From positions 1 through 23,620 of the forward strand of contig DDXI01000055.1 in the NCBI GenBank assembly GCA_002347475.1: a stretch of 23,620 nt of DNA. The letters run 5' to 3'. Under the pieces are notes generated by a model that was not told where the DNA came from, ran no database searches, and saw only the letters and a program-made list of their open reading frames with translations. Source of the stretch: Peptococcaceae bacterium UBA2264 (GTDB lineage Bacteria; Bacillota; Desulfitobacteriia; Desulfitobacteriales; Desulfitobacteriaceae). Below, in pieces: positions 14,926-22,312 of the stretch; within the stretch, counting starts at the first letter, position 1, and each line of letters begins with the position of its first letter. Both the position numbers and the translations under genes were made by a program.

Positions 14926-16074
14926 TTATTTCAGTAATTGAATTTTTCCGCGTGGATCAGAAATAATCGTTCCTCCCCCCACAACAAGTTCGCCCTGGTA
15001 GAAGACTACTGCTTGTCCGGGAGTAACAGCACGCTGGGGATTTTCAAAACAAACTTTAACTTCAGCTCTCTGCTTTCCCCTGAACGAAGAAGGAATCGTC
15101 TGCAGCGGATAGACCTTTGCCGGACTGGGCTGGGCTTTATAACGGATCTTGGCTTCAACCTGCAAAGGTTCTCTTAACTCTGCAAAGTTGATCCAGTTAA
15201 GATCTGCAGCCCAGAGAATATCTGTATAAACCTCCCGGTCTTCTCCCAAAACAACTTCCCGGCTTTGGGGATCAATTCCGATCACAAACATTGGTTTACC
15301 GAATGTAATCCCCAAGCCTTTTCTTTGTCCGATCGTATAATGAATAATTCCCTGATGTTCTCCCAGTTTATTTCCCCGGGAATCAATGAAATTACCTTTC
15401 CGACAGCGTTGGCCGGCTCGGCTCTCTATAAATGAAGCATAATCATTATCCGGCACAAAACAAATCTCCTGACTGTCAGGCTTATCAGCCACTGTAAGAA
15501 GCCCCTTTTTCCTGGCCATTTCCCTGATTTCCTTTTTATTATAATCACCCAGGGGAAAGAGGGTATGCGCAAGCTGTTCCTGCGTCAGCATATACAAAAC
15601 ATAGGTCTGATCTTTCTGCTCATCCTTACCCTTGCTTAATAAAAACCTTCCTGTTTCGAAATCCTTTAATACCCGGGCGTAATGGCCTGTAGCTATATAT
15701 TTGGCTCCCAGCCCTCTGGCTTTGAGTAATAATTCATGAAATTTCAAATAGCGGTTACAGGCCAAACAGGGATTGGGCGTTTGGCCGGCCAGATAGGCTT
15801 CGGAAAAATAGTTTATAATTTTATTTTCAAATAATTCCCGAAAATTAAGGACATAATGGGGTATTTCCAGTTGAAAGGCCACTCTGCGGGCATCGTCTAC
15901 AGCTGAAATCGAACAGCAGCCTCCTGCAGCAAACCCTGCCGGGCATTCCGGCCAAACTTGCAGAGTTACACCGATAACATCATAGCCCTGCTCCTGCAGC
16001 AAAACAGCAGCCATACTGCTGTCCACCCCGCCGCTCATCCCGACAACTACTTTTTCTTTTACAGCAAGTACCAT
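14926..16074 (-). CDS. mnmA: tRNA-specific 2-thiouridylase MnmA
   Basis: Puts sulfur on U34 of tRNA Lys, Glu and Gln (s2U), using ATP and a persulfide from IscS or its relays. The 382 residues show the PP-loop SGGVDSS (14-20), the catalytic NPCLACN with Cys103, SQEICFV with the second catalytic Cys205, and a C-terminal beta-barrel. Length is normal. The ATG at 16074 stands only 2 nt after the iscU stop, with AAGGGG overlapping that stop, so it is tightly coupled to iscU. Being last in iscR-iscS-iscU-mnmA gives it a nearby sulfur donor and IscR control. Confidence 0.97.
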   Translation of the reverse strand: MVLAVKEKVVVGMSGGVDSSMAAVLLQEQGYDVIGVTLQVWPECPAGFAAGGCCSISAVDDARRVAFQLEIPHYVLNFRELFENKIINYFSEAYLAGQTPNPCLACNRYLKFHELLLKARGLGAKYIATGHYARVLKDFETGRFLLSKGKDEQKDQTYVLYMLTQEQLAHTLFPLGDYNKKEIREMARKKGLLTVADKPDSQEICFVPDNDYASFIESRAGQRCRKGNFIDSRGNKLGEHQGIIHYTIGQRKGLGITFGKPMFVIGIDPQSREVVLGEDREVYTDILWAADLNWINFAELREPLQVEAKIRYKAQPSPAKVYPLQTIPSSFRGKQRAEVKVCFENPQRAVTPGQAVVFYQGELVVGGGTIISDPRGKIQLLK

Positions 16075-16076
16075 AT

Positions 16077-16451
16077 TTACCCCTTATTTCTTTTATCCAA
16101 ATAATCCTTGATAGCCGCATGCACAGCATCTGCCGCTAAATTGGAACAGTGCATCTTCTGCGGCGGCAGTCCTCCCAAAGCCTCAGCCACTGCCTGATTG
16201 GAAATTTCCAGAGCTTCAGCAATTGTTTTACCCTTAACCATCTCTGTTACCATACTGCTGGTAGCCACAGCTGCCCCGCAGCCGAATGTCTTAAACTTGA
16301 TATCTTTGATAATGTCATTTTCTATATCTAAATAAATGCGCATAACATCACCACATTGAGTATTGCCTACCTCGCCGATACCATCGGCGTCAGGTATTTC
16401 CCCGACATTGCGAGGATTGGTAAAATGCTCCATGACCTTCTGGGAATACAT
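16077..16451 (-). CDS. iscU: Iron-sulfur cluster assembly scaffold IscU/NifU-like
   Basis: Scaffold on which [2Fe-2S] and [4Fe-4S] clusters are built with sulfur from IscS. The 124-residue protein has the three conserved cysteines: Cys33 in NTQCGD (with Asp35), Cys58 in FGCGAAVA, and Cys102 in KMHCSNLA. Thus it is the N-terminal NifU/IscU domain alone, without ferredoxin or C-terminal NifU parts. It lacks the LPPVK stretch typical of E. coli IscU and has LPPQK in its place. It follows iscS by 24 nt. The hscBA-fdx genes of the proteobacterial operon are absent here. Confidence 0.95.
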   Translation of the reverse strand: MYSQKVMEHFTNPRNVGEIPDADGIGEVGNTQCGDVMRIYLDIENDIIKDIKFKTFGCGAAVATSSMVTEMVKGKTIAEALEISNQAVAEALGGLPPQKMHCSNLAADAVHAAIKDYLDKRNKG

Positions 16452-16475
16452 CTTTTCTCGCCTCTTTTCCTCAGC

Positions 16476-17657
16476 TTACTTTGTTTTATTAAACTGGTCA
16501 TACAGGGGTGATATTTTCCGCAAACGTTCCACAATTTTGGGTAAATGTTCGAGAACATAAGCAACATCCTCTTCCGTATTCTGACGACCCAGAGTAAATC
16601 TCAGGGATCCGTGAGCAATCTCATGGGGTAAGCCCATAGCCAGCAAGACATGAGAAGGATCCAGAGATCCGGAAGTACAGGCAGATCCGCTCGAAGCGGC
16701 GATACCCAGCATATCCAGACTCAGCAGAAGAGATTCCCCTTCCACAAACTCGATACTGACATTGACATTATTGGGCAGACGCAAATCGCCTTGGGGACCA
16801 TTAACCTTGACATATTTGATACTTTCCACAATACCAGTCAGCAGTGTGTCCCTCAGTTTTTTTACTCTCTCAGCCTCCTCAGTCATACGCTGAACGGCTA
16901 ATTCACAGGCTTTGCCGAAACCGATAATAGCAGGGGTATTTTCTGTTCCTGAACGTCGCTTTTTTTCCTGTCCTCCCCCATGCATTAAAGGACTGATGCG
17001 GACTCCTTTACGGACATAAAGGGCGCCCACACCTTTGGGGCCATAAATCTTATGGGCGGAAATTGTCAGGAGGTCGGCCTTCAGTTCTTCCACATTCACA
17101 GGAATTTTCCCAAAGGTCTGAACTGCATCGATATGAAAGGCCGCCCCATGCTCCCGGACTATCCGGCCAATCTCCGCAACCGGCTGAATAGAGCCCACTT
17201 CATTATTGGCATGCATGACACTGACCAAAATCGTATCAGGTCGTAATGATTTTATAACCTCATCCAGCTCTACAATCCCTGCACTGTTGACCGGAAGCAC
17301 TGTCAGGGCAAACCCGGCTTTTTCCAAATATTTGACAGTATCCAGTACAGCATGGTGTTCAATTGCCGAAACGATTAAATGACGGCCTTTCTCCTGCCTG
17401 GCCTCAGCCAGACCAAGGATAGCCAGATTATCAGCTTCTGTTCCTCCACTGGTAAAAGTTATTTCTTCCGGTTTGGCCCCAAGCAGCCCGGCAACCTGAG
17501 ATCTTGCTTCTTCCAAAGCATGTCTGGCTTCCCGGCCAAAACTATGAATACTGGAGGGATTGCCGTACTTTTCAGTGAAATAGACCATCATTAAATCAGC
17601 AACTTCCCGGTCCACCGGAGTAGTTGCACTGTGATCCAGGTAAACTCTTCTCATCAT
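16476..17657 (-). CDS. iscS: Cysteine desulfurase IscS/NifS
   Basis: PLP enzyme that takes sulfur from cysteine as an enzyme-bound persulfide for Fe-S clusters and tRNA thiolation. Numbered from the start chosen here (393 residues): YLDHSATTPVD at the N-terminus, EHHAV with the PLP-stacking His, SAHKIYGPKG with the PLP Lys203, RSGTEN, and SSGSACTSGS with catalytic Cys327. The long Cys loop marks group I (IscS/NifS). The frame is open from a GTG at 17672, but AAGGTGGG lies just before two ATGs (17657 and 17654), so the start is one of these. It lies 40 nt after iscR. Confidence 0.96.
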   Translation of the reverse strand: MMRRVYLDHSATTPVDREVADLMMVYFTEKYGNPSSIHSFGREARHALEEARSQVAGLLGAKPEEITFTSGGTEADNLAILGLAEARQEKGRHLIVSAIEHHAVLDTVKYLEKAGFALTVLPVNSAGIVELDEVIKSLRPDTILVSVMHANNEVGSIQPVAEIGRIVREHGAAFHIDAVQTFGKIPVNVEELKADLLTISAHKIYGPKGVGALYVRKGVRISPLMHGGGQEKKRRSGTENTPAIIGFGKACELAVQRMTEEAERVKKLRDTLLTGIVESIKYVKVNGPQGDLRLPNNVNVSIEFVEGESLLLSLDMLGIAASSGSACTSGSLDPSHVLLAMGLPHEIAHGSLRFTLGRQNTEEDVAYVLEHLPKIVERLRKISPLYDQFNKTK

Positions 17658-17697
17658 AAATCCCACCTTCACAAGCGATAATGAAGTTCAACTAACC

Positions 17698-18150
17698 TCA
17701 GATATGGTACATAAACAAGCCTGCTTCAGACTGCTTGTCGGCAGCATTTTCCACCATATCGGCTAAGGTGACAGAATCGATAACACCGGCAATCGAGTCC
17801 CGCACTCTTTCCCAGATCAGCCTGGTTACACAGGATTCCGCCTTGTGACAATTTTCCGGGTCTTCTTCGGCGACACAATCCACCGGAGCCAGGGGACCTT
17901 CCAGGGCCCTGATTATTTCCCCGACATAAATATTTTCGGGTTCTCTGCCCAGTATATATCCGCCTTGGGCTCCGCGCACACTCTTTACCAAACCATTCTT
18001 ACGCAGACCCGCAAAAAGCTGTTCCAGATAATGTTCTGAAATCCCCTGCCTTTTGGCAATTATTTTCAAAGAAACAGGACCTTCACCAATATGCTGGGCC
18101 AAATCAAACATGGCCCTGACTCCGTAACGACCTTTGGTCGAGAGTTTCAA
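17698..18150 (-). CDS. iscR: Rrf2-family Fe-S cluster regulator IscR
   Basis: DNA-binding repressor of Fe-S assembly genes. The 150 residues show a winged helix (MKLSTKGRYGVRAMFDLA, SLKIIAKRQGISEHYLEQLF, VRGAQGGYIL) and three cysteines at 92, 101 and 107 that can hold a [2Fe-2S] cluster. The Cys spacing (x8, x5) is wider than E. coli IscR (x5, x5). The start is a TTG at 18150, preceded by GGGGTGAGGG. It heads the iscR-iscS-iscU-mnmA operon and is expected to repress its own promoter when clusters are plentiful. Confidence 0.94.
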   Translation of the reverse strand: MKLSTKGRYGVRAMFDLAQHIGEGPVSLKIIAKRQGISEHYLEQLFAGLRKNGLVKSVRGAQGGYILGREPENIYVGEIIRALEGPLAPVDCVAEEDPENCHKAESCVTRLIWERVRDSIAGVIDSVTLADMVENAADKQSEAGLFMYHI

Positions 18151-18169
18151 GCACCCTCACCCCTTTTTT

Positions 18170-18185
18170 CTGACTAAGTCTGACT
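18170..18185. promoter_or_regulatory. Direct repeat CTGACT in the iscR leader, possible operator
   Basis: CTGACT at 18170-18175 and 18180-18185, separated by AAGT; the middle reads GACT-n-AGTC, a small palindrome. It lies 20-35 nt downstream of the -10. A role as Rrf2 operator is a guess. Confidence 0.35.
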
Positions 18186-18206
18186 TCGAACAAAGATTCT
18201 TCAGAT

Positions 18207-18235
18207 ATCTTACAAAATTACTCGGAATATGTCAA
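18207..18235 (-). promoter_or_regulatory. Promoter of the isc operon
   Basis: Minus strand TTGACA (18230-18235), 17-nt spacer, TAAGAT (18207-18212), about 57 nt before iscR. Divergent from the rarA promoter. Confidence 0.75.
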
Positions 18236-18320
18236 GCTTATTTCCGTCTGTTTCAGTGTGATTTCGCCATCTGAAAAAATACTGCCTCTGAGAAGCATTT
18301 ACCTTCTTAACACTGCTGAA

Positions 18321-18349
18321 TTGAACCCGGAAAAAGAATCAGCTATAAT
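18321..18349 (+). promoter_or_regulatory. Promoter of rarA
   Basis: Plus strand TTGAAC (18321-18326), 17-nt spacer, TATAAT (18344-18349), giving a leader of roughly 65 nt. The ribosome site AAGGTGG lies about 9 nt before the ATG. Confidence 0.75.
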
Positions 18350-18419
18350 GAATTAACTGTAACCGACACCCCGGTGAGTCAGAATAAAATCGGAATTAAA
18401 ATGAAGGTGGAATCTGGGT

Positions 18420-19670
18420 ATGGATTTGTTTGACTACAATGTCAGCCAGAGCAAAAGTACTCCGTTAGCTGAAAGAATGCGGCCTGCAAACCTGGACGAA
18501 TTATTGGGCCAACAACATATCATCGCCCAAGGACAATTATTGCGAAAACTGATTGAGACAGACACGATTCCATCCATGATCCTGCAGGGACCGCCGGCCA
18601 GCGGCAAAACCAGCCTGGCTTTGCTGATCAGCAAAATGACCAAGGCAGAATTTGTGAAGCTCAATGCTGCCGCGCTTACAGTCAGTGAGCTGAGAACTGT
18701 TCTGGTCCAGGCCAGAGAAAACCTGAAATATTACCGCAAAAAAACAATTGTCTTTATCGATGAGATCCATGCCCTGAAGGCAAATGTACAAATGACGCTT
18801 TTGGCTGATGTTGAAAACGGGACAGTAGTACTGATCGGAGCCACAACAGAGAGTGTGACTCATGAAATAATCCCGCCGCTCTCCTCACGTTGTCAGATTT
18901 ACAACCTCAGACTGCTGAGCAAATCAGATATCATTAGACTGCTGACTTCCGCTCTGCAGGACCAGGAACGCGGTTTTGGTCAAAAAAATCTCTCCCTTGA
19001 ACAGGAAGCAGCAGAATATCTGGCTGCCATCTGCAACGGTGATGCCCGCAATGCCCTGAATTCACTGGAAATAGCCGCCTACAGTACTGAACCGGGAAAT
19101 GAGATTAGCCTGGATATTGTTCAGCAAGCCTGTCATCAGCAATATAAAGGTATAACGACTACGGAATATTATGATTTGATTTCAGCTTTTATCAAATCCA
19201 TGAGGGCCGGACATTCTGACGGCGCGCTTTACTGGCTGGCCAGAATGCTGCAAACCGGAGTTGACCCTCTATTCATAGCAAGAAGAATCGTCGTTCAGGC
19301 TGCTGAAGATGTGGGTTTGGCTAATCCCCATGCTTTGCAGCTGGCTATTGCTGCCAAAGCAGCAGCAGAATTCCTGGGAATGCCTGAAGCCCGCATCCCT
19401 TTGGCGGAGGCAGTTATCTATATTTGTGAAAGTCCCAAATCCAACTCAGCCTATAAAGCTATCAACCATGCTCTCAAGCTGGCAAAAGACACCAGCTATT
19501 ATGCTGTTCCCAATCATCTGAAAAACAGCACAGGCCTCTATGTCAATCCTTTGAACAACCCCGGCAGCAAACTGGAATATCTGCCCCCACAACTGCAAAA
19601 CAGCAGATTTTATGATCCCCAAAAATCCGGTTTTGAGCAAAAGATCCATAATAAATACTACCCTGAGTAA
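18420..19670 (+). CDS. rarA: RarA/MgsA-type AAA+ ATPase (atypical)
   Basis: Clamp-loader-like AAA+ ATPase of the RarA (MgsA, WRNIP1) family, acting at stalled replication forks. The 416 residues show: PLAERMRPANLDELLGQQH at the N-terminus; Walker A GPPASGKTS (57-65); Walker B IVFIDEIH (110-117); sensor IGATTE; the SRC arginine finger; then the helical MgsA C-terminal domain (DGALYWLARMLQTGVDPLFIARRI, EDVGLANPHAL, and a final YLP...YYPE). It departs from the family where EIH is normally followed by RFNKAQQD: here it is ALKANVQM, and ATTENPSF is ATTESVTH. It may be a distinct subfamily. It is the only plus-strand gene, divergent from iscR. Confidence 0.88.
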   Translation: MDLFDYNVSQSKSTPLAERMRPANLDELLGQQHIIAQGQLLRKLIETDTIPSMILQGPPASGKTSLALLISKMTKAEFVKLNAAALTVSELRTVLVQARENLKYYRKKTIVFIDEIHALKANVQMTLLADVENGTVVLIGATTESVTHEIIPPLSSRCQIYNLRLLSKSDIIRLLTSALQDQERGFGQKNLSLEQEAAEYLAAICNGDARNALNSLEIAAYSTEPGNEISLDIVQQACHQQYKGITTTEYYDLISAFIKSMRAGHSDGALYWLARMLQTGVDPLFIARRIVVQAAEDVGLANPHALQLAIAAKAAAEFLGMPEARIPLAEAVIYICESPKSNSAYKAINHALKLAKDTSYYAVPNHLKNSTGLYVNPLNNPGSKLEYLPPQLQNSRFYDPQKSGFEQKIHNKYYPE

Positions 19671-19697
19671 AGTCCTGGTAAATAGCACCTTAAAACT

Positions 19698-19750
19698 AAA
19701 GGAAGCCAATCAAAATTTACTTTTTGTTCGGCTTCCTATTTTTTATTTAG
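19698..19750 (+). terminator. Terminator after rarA, probably bidirectional
   Basis: AGGAAGCC (19700-19707) pairs perfectly with GGCTTCCT (19730-19737), followed by ATTTTTTATTT on the plus strand. On the minus strand the same hairpin is followed by TTAGTTTT, so it can also stop trxA transcripts. A second minus-strand stem (GCTGGC/GCCGGC, near 19770-19791) lies closer to trxA. Confidence 0.85.
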
Positions 19751-19802
19751 AAAAATAAAATGGACTGCCGGCCCTGGTGCTTGCCAGCTTATTCGCTCTT
19801 AA

Positions 19803-20132
19803 TCAGACATGTTTATCAATCATTTTGGCCAAGTCAGCTTTGGAACAAAAACCAATAACTTTATCAATCATATTGCCACCTTTAAAAACTCCGAGGGTAG
19901 GGATACTCATTACTCCATATTGTCCGGCTATCTGATTGTTTTCATCGACATTTAGTTTGCCGATTTTTACCTTTCCCACATATTCATCAGCCAATTGATC
20001 GATTACAGGAGCTACCATGCGGCAGGGACCGCACCAGGGAGCCCAAAAATCCACAAGTACCAGTGTTGCTGACTTCAGAACATCCTGATCCCAGTTGGCT
20101 TTGGAAAAGGTTTTGACATTAGCACCTGACAT
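19803..20132 (-). CDS. trxA: Thioredoxin
   Basis: Cytosolic dithiol reductant. The 109 residues contain LVLVDFWAPWCGPCRM with the active-site pair Cys34/Cys37, the buried DENN segment, and the cis-Pro loop SIPT. There is also a lone Cys near residue 96 (GFCSKAD), unusual but not unique. The ATG at 20132 has GGAGGTG upstream. It starts 24 nt after the CsoR/CstR-like repressor stop, so both are transcribed from the consensus promoter at 20467-20495. That pairing suggests expression controlled by metal or reactive sulfur. Confidence 0.97.
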   Translation of the reverse strand: MSGANVKTFSKANWDQDVLKSATLVLVDFWAPWCGPCRMVAPVIDQLADEYVGKVKIGKLNVDENNQIAGQYGVMSIPTLGVFKGGNMIDKVIGFCSKADLAKMIDKHV

Positions 20133-20156
20133 AAAAACACCTCCGTTTTTAAAGTC

Positions 20157-20432
20157 TCATTTGATAAATTTGGCGAGTATGCCAATAAGTTCTTCCAGGG
20201 CCTTATCATTATCATTTTCAGCAGCCTTGCGCAGACATACCCGGGAATAATTTTCAAATACAATCGTTCCCACTTTATGGATTGCCGCCCGAACAGCCGC
20301 TACCTGGACTAAAACATCGACACAATATTTATCATTATCCACCATACGCTGCAAGCCTTTAACCTGACCTTCAATTTTTTTAAGACGGCGAATGATGTCT
20401 TCCTTAGAGTTATTATAAGGAGTCGTATCCAT
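20157..20432 (-). CDS. CsoR/CstR-family repressor (persulfide-sensor-like)
   Basis: Small helical repressor of the CsoR/RcnR/CstR family, 91 residues: KEDIIRRLKKIEGQVKGLQRM, then DNDKYCVDVLVQVAAVRAAIHKV and a last helix. In copper-sensing CsoR the ligands are Cys, His and Cys with the His four residues before the second Cys. Here Cys37 and Cys66 are kept, but that His position is Tyr62, so Cu(I) binding of the standard type is unlikely. CstR, which senses persulfides through two Cys, also lacks this His. The frame extends to 20495, but GGAGG 7 nt before the ATG at 20432 decides the start. It heads an operon with trxA and has a palindromic operator over its start site. Confidence 0.9.
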   Translation of the reverse strand: MDTTPYNNSKEDIIRRLKKIEGQVKGLQRMVDNDKYCVDVLVQVAAVRAAIHKVGTIVFENYSRVCLRKAAENDNDKALEELIGILAKFIK

Positions 20433-20446
20433 ACAATTGCCTCCAA

Positions 20447-20461
20447 TACCCATAGGGGGTA
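20447..20461. promoter_or_regulatory. Putative CsoR/CstR operator
   Basis: TACCC (20447-20451), 5-nt spacer, GGGTA (20457-20461): a perfect inverted repeat of the type bound by CsoR-family repressors, just downstream of the -10 and before the ribosome site. Confidence 0.7.
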
Positions 20462-20466
20462 ATATA

Positions 20467-20495
20467 ATTATAACTGGCTGGTTAATCCATGTCAA
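20467..20495 (-). promoter_or_regulatory. Consensus promoter of the repressor-trxA operon
   Basis: Minus strand TTGACA (20490-20495), 17-nt spacer, TATAAT (20467-20472): both hexamers perfect. A second TTGACA lies 10 nt farther upstream (20500-20505). Such strength suggests strict repression. Confidence 0.88.
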
Positions 20496-20539
20496 ACTAT
20501 GTCAAAATATTTTATGAGCAGTTTCAGACCGGTAATAAA

Positions 20540-22312
20540 TCAGGAAGGGTTATTTGTCCTGATGTGCAGTTCCTTAAGCTGTTTGTCGCTAACCGCCGAC
20601 GGAGCGTGGGAAAGCAAACAGGAAGCACTTTGAGTCTTGGGAAAAGCTATGACATCCCGGATATTTTCCCTGTTTGTCAACAACATAATCAATCTGTCCA
20701 GGCCAAAGGCTAAACCGCCGTGGGGCGGTGTCCCGTATTCAAAAGCATCCAACAAATAGCCGAATTTATCAACCGCTTCTTCCTTGGTAAGACCGATTAA
20801 GCTGAACATCTGTTCCTGAACTTCACGACGATGAATTCTGACGCTGCCGCCGCCAAGTTCCATCCCATTTAAGACTATATCATAGGCTTTTGCCCGTACC
20901 TGAAGAGGTTCTGTTGCGAGGAGAGGCAGATCTTCATCCATAGGTGCTGTAAACATGTGGTGCATGGCCACATAGCGCTTTTCTGTCTCATCATATTCCA
21001 AAAGAGGGAATTCGGTAACCCAGAGAAGATTGAACTGCCCCTCCGGAATGAGTCCCAGGCGCTGCGCCAATTCCAGACGCAAATGTCCCAGAGCATCAGC
21101 AACAACCTGAGGCTTATCAGCCACAAAGAAGAGGATATCACCACTTTGCCCGCCCAGGCGCTTAATAAGCAGATCCATTTGTTCTTCACTGAAGAACTTG
21201 GCAATAGGAGATTTGATCCCTTCAGCTCCCAGCACAATATAAGCCAACCCCTTGGCTCCATATGTATTAACATATTTGACCAGATCATCCAACTCCCGGC
21301 GTGGCATGCCGGCACAGCCTGGAGCACAAATACCTTTGACTCTGCCCCCATTGGCTAAGGTGTCTGTGAAAACCTTAAAAGAAGAGCCTGCAACCAAATC
21401 GGCAACATCAACCAGTTCCATCCCAAAGCGGGTATCCGGTTTATCTGAACCAAAACGTTCCATGGCCTCCCTGTAGGTTAAACAGAGAAGAGGCCGGGCT
21501 ATGGTTTGACCTATGGTCTCCTCAAAGATTTTAGCAAGCATTTCTTCCATAATTGGCAGGATATCTGCGATTTCCACAAAAGACATTTCAATATCCAGTT
21601 GGGTAAACTCCGGCTGCCGATCAGCCCGTAAGTCTTCATCCCGGAAGCAGCGGGCAATCTGGAAATATTTTTCCATGCCTGAGACCATCAGAATTTGTTT
21701 GAAGATTTGCGGGGACTGGGGCAAGGCATAGAATTCTCCGGGATGTATCCGGCTTGGCACCAGAAAATCACGGGCCCCTTCAGGGGACGACTTTTGCAGC
21801 ATAGGAGTTTCGATTTCCCAAAATCCCTTGCTGTCAAGATAATTACGCATAATCTGGGTTACCCGATGTCTTGTCTGAAATACATTCTGCATTTCCGGAC
21901 GGCGTAAATCCAGATAGCGATGTTTAAGCCTGACGGTCTCATCAACATCGACATTGTCCAAAATATAAAAAGGAGGAGTCAGCGCACCATTAAGGATTTC
22001 CAGGGTTTCGGCGGCAACTTCAATTGCGCCTGTCGCTAAATTTTTATTAACAGTTCCCTCTGGTCTGGTCCTTACAGTGCCGTAAATCGATACTACAAAC
22101 TCCGAACGTAAACGTTCAGCTAAAGCAAAGCCATTTCCCGGCATTTCCGGATCAAATACAACCTGAACCAGCCCGGAACGATCACGCAAATCCACAAAAA
22201 TCAAACCGCCATGATCCCGGCGCCGCTGGACCCAGCCCAAGAGACGAACCTTGTTTCCTGCTTGTTGGATCCCGATTTTTCCAGCCTCAATTCTCTCAGC
22301 AAATACAGTCAT
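20540..22312 (-). CDS. aspS: Aspartyl-tRNA synthetase
   Basis: Charges tRNA-Asp. The 590 residues are the bacterial type: N-terminal OB-fold anticodon domain (GWVQRRRDHGGLIFVDLRDR, about 26-45), class II motif 1 (MRNYLDSKGFWEIETP), motif 2 (CFRDEDLRADRQPEFTQLD, about 222-240), the GAD insertion (about 290-410), and motif 3 (GLAFGLDRLIMLL). The DHGG His is the residue often kept in non-discriminating enzymes that also charge tRNA-Asn; that activity is only a possibility. The ATG at 22312 overlaps the hisS stop by 4 nt, so the two are translationally coupled. No obvious terminator follows before the next promoter. Confidence 0.98.
   Translation of the reverse strand: MTVFAERIEAGKIGIQQAGNKVRLLGWVQRRRDHGGLIFVDLRDRSGLVQVVFDPEMPGNGFALAERLRSEFVVSIYGTVRTRPEGTVNKNLATGAIEVAAETLEILNGALTPPFYILDNVDVDETVRLKHRYLDLRRPEMQNVFQTRHRVTQIMRNYLDSKGFWEIETPMLQKSSPEGARDFLVPSRIHPGEFYALPQSPQIFKQILMVSGMEKYFQIARCFRDEDLRADRQPEFTQLDIEMSFVEIADILPIMEEMLAKIFEETIGQTIARPLLCLTYREAMERFGSDKPDTRFGMELVDVADLVAGSSFKVFTDTLANGGRVKGICAPGCAGMPRRELDDLVKYVNTYGAKGLAYIVLGAEGIKSPIAKFFSEEQMDLLIKRLGGQSGDILFFVADKPQVVADALGHLRLELAQRLGLIPEGQFNLLWVTEFPLLEYDETEKRYVAMHHMFTAPMDEDLPLLATEPLQVRAKAYDIVLNGMELGGGSVRIHRREVQEQMFSLIGLTKEEAVDKFGYLLDAFEYGTPPHGGLAFGLDRLIMLLTNRENIRDVIAFPKTQSASCLLSHAPSAVSDKQLKELHIRTNNPS

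Noticed and set aside
20875..21351. 158-codon minus-strand frame inside aspS
   Set aside because: Shadow in another frame of the aspS GAD and catalytic region.
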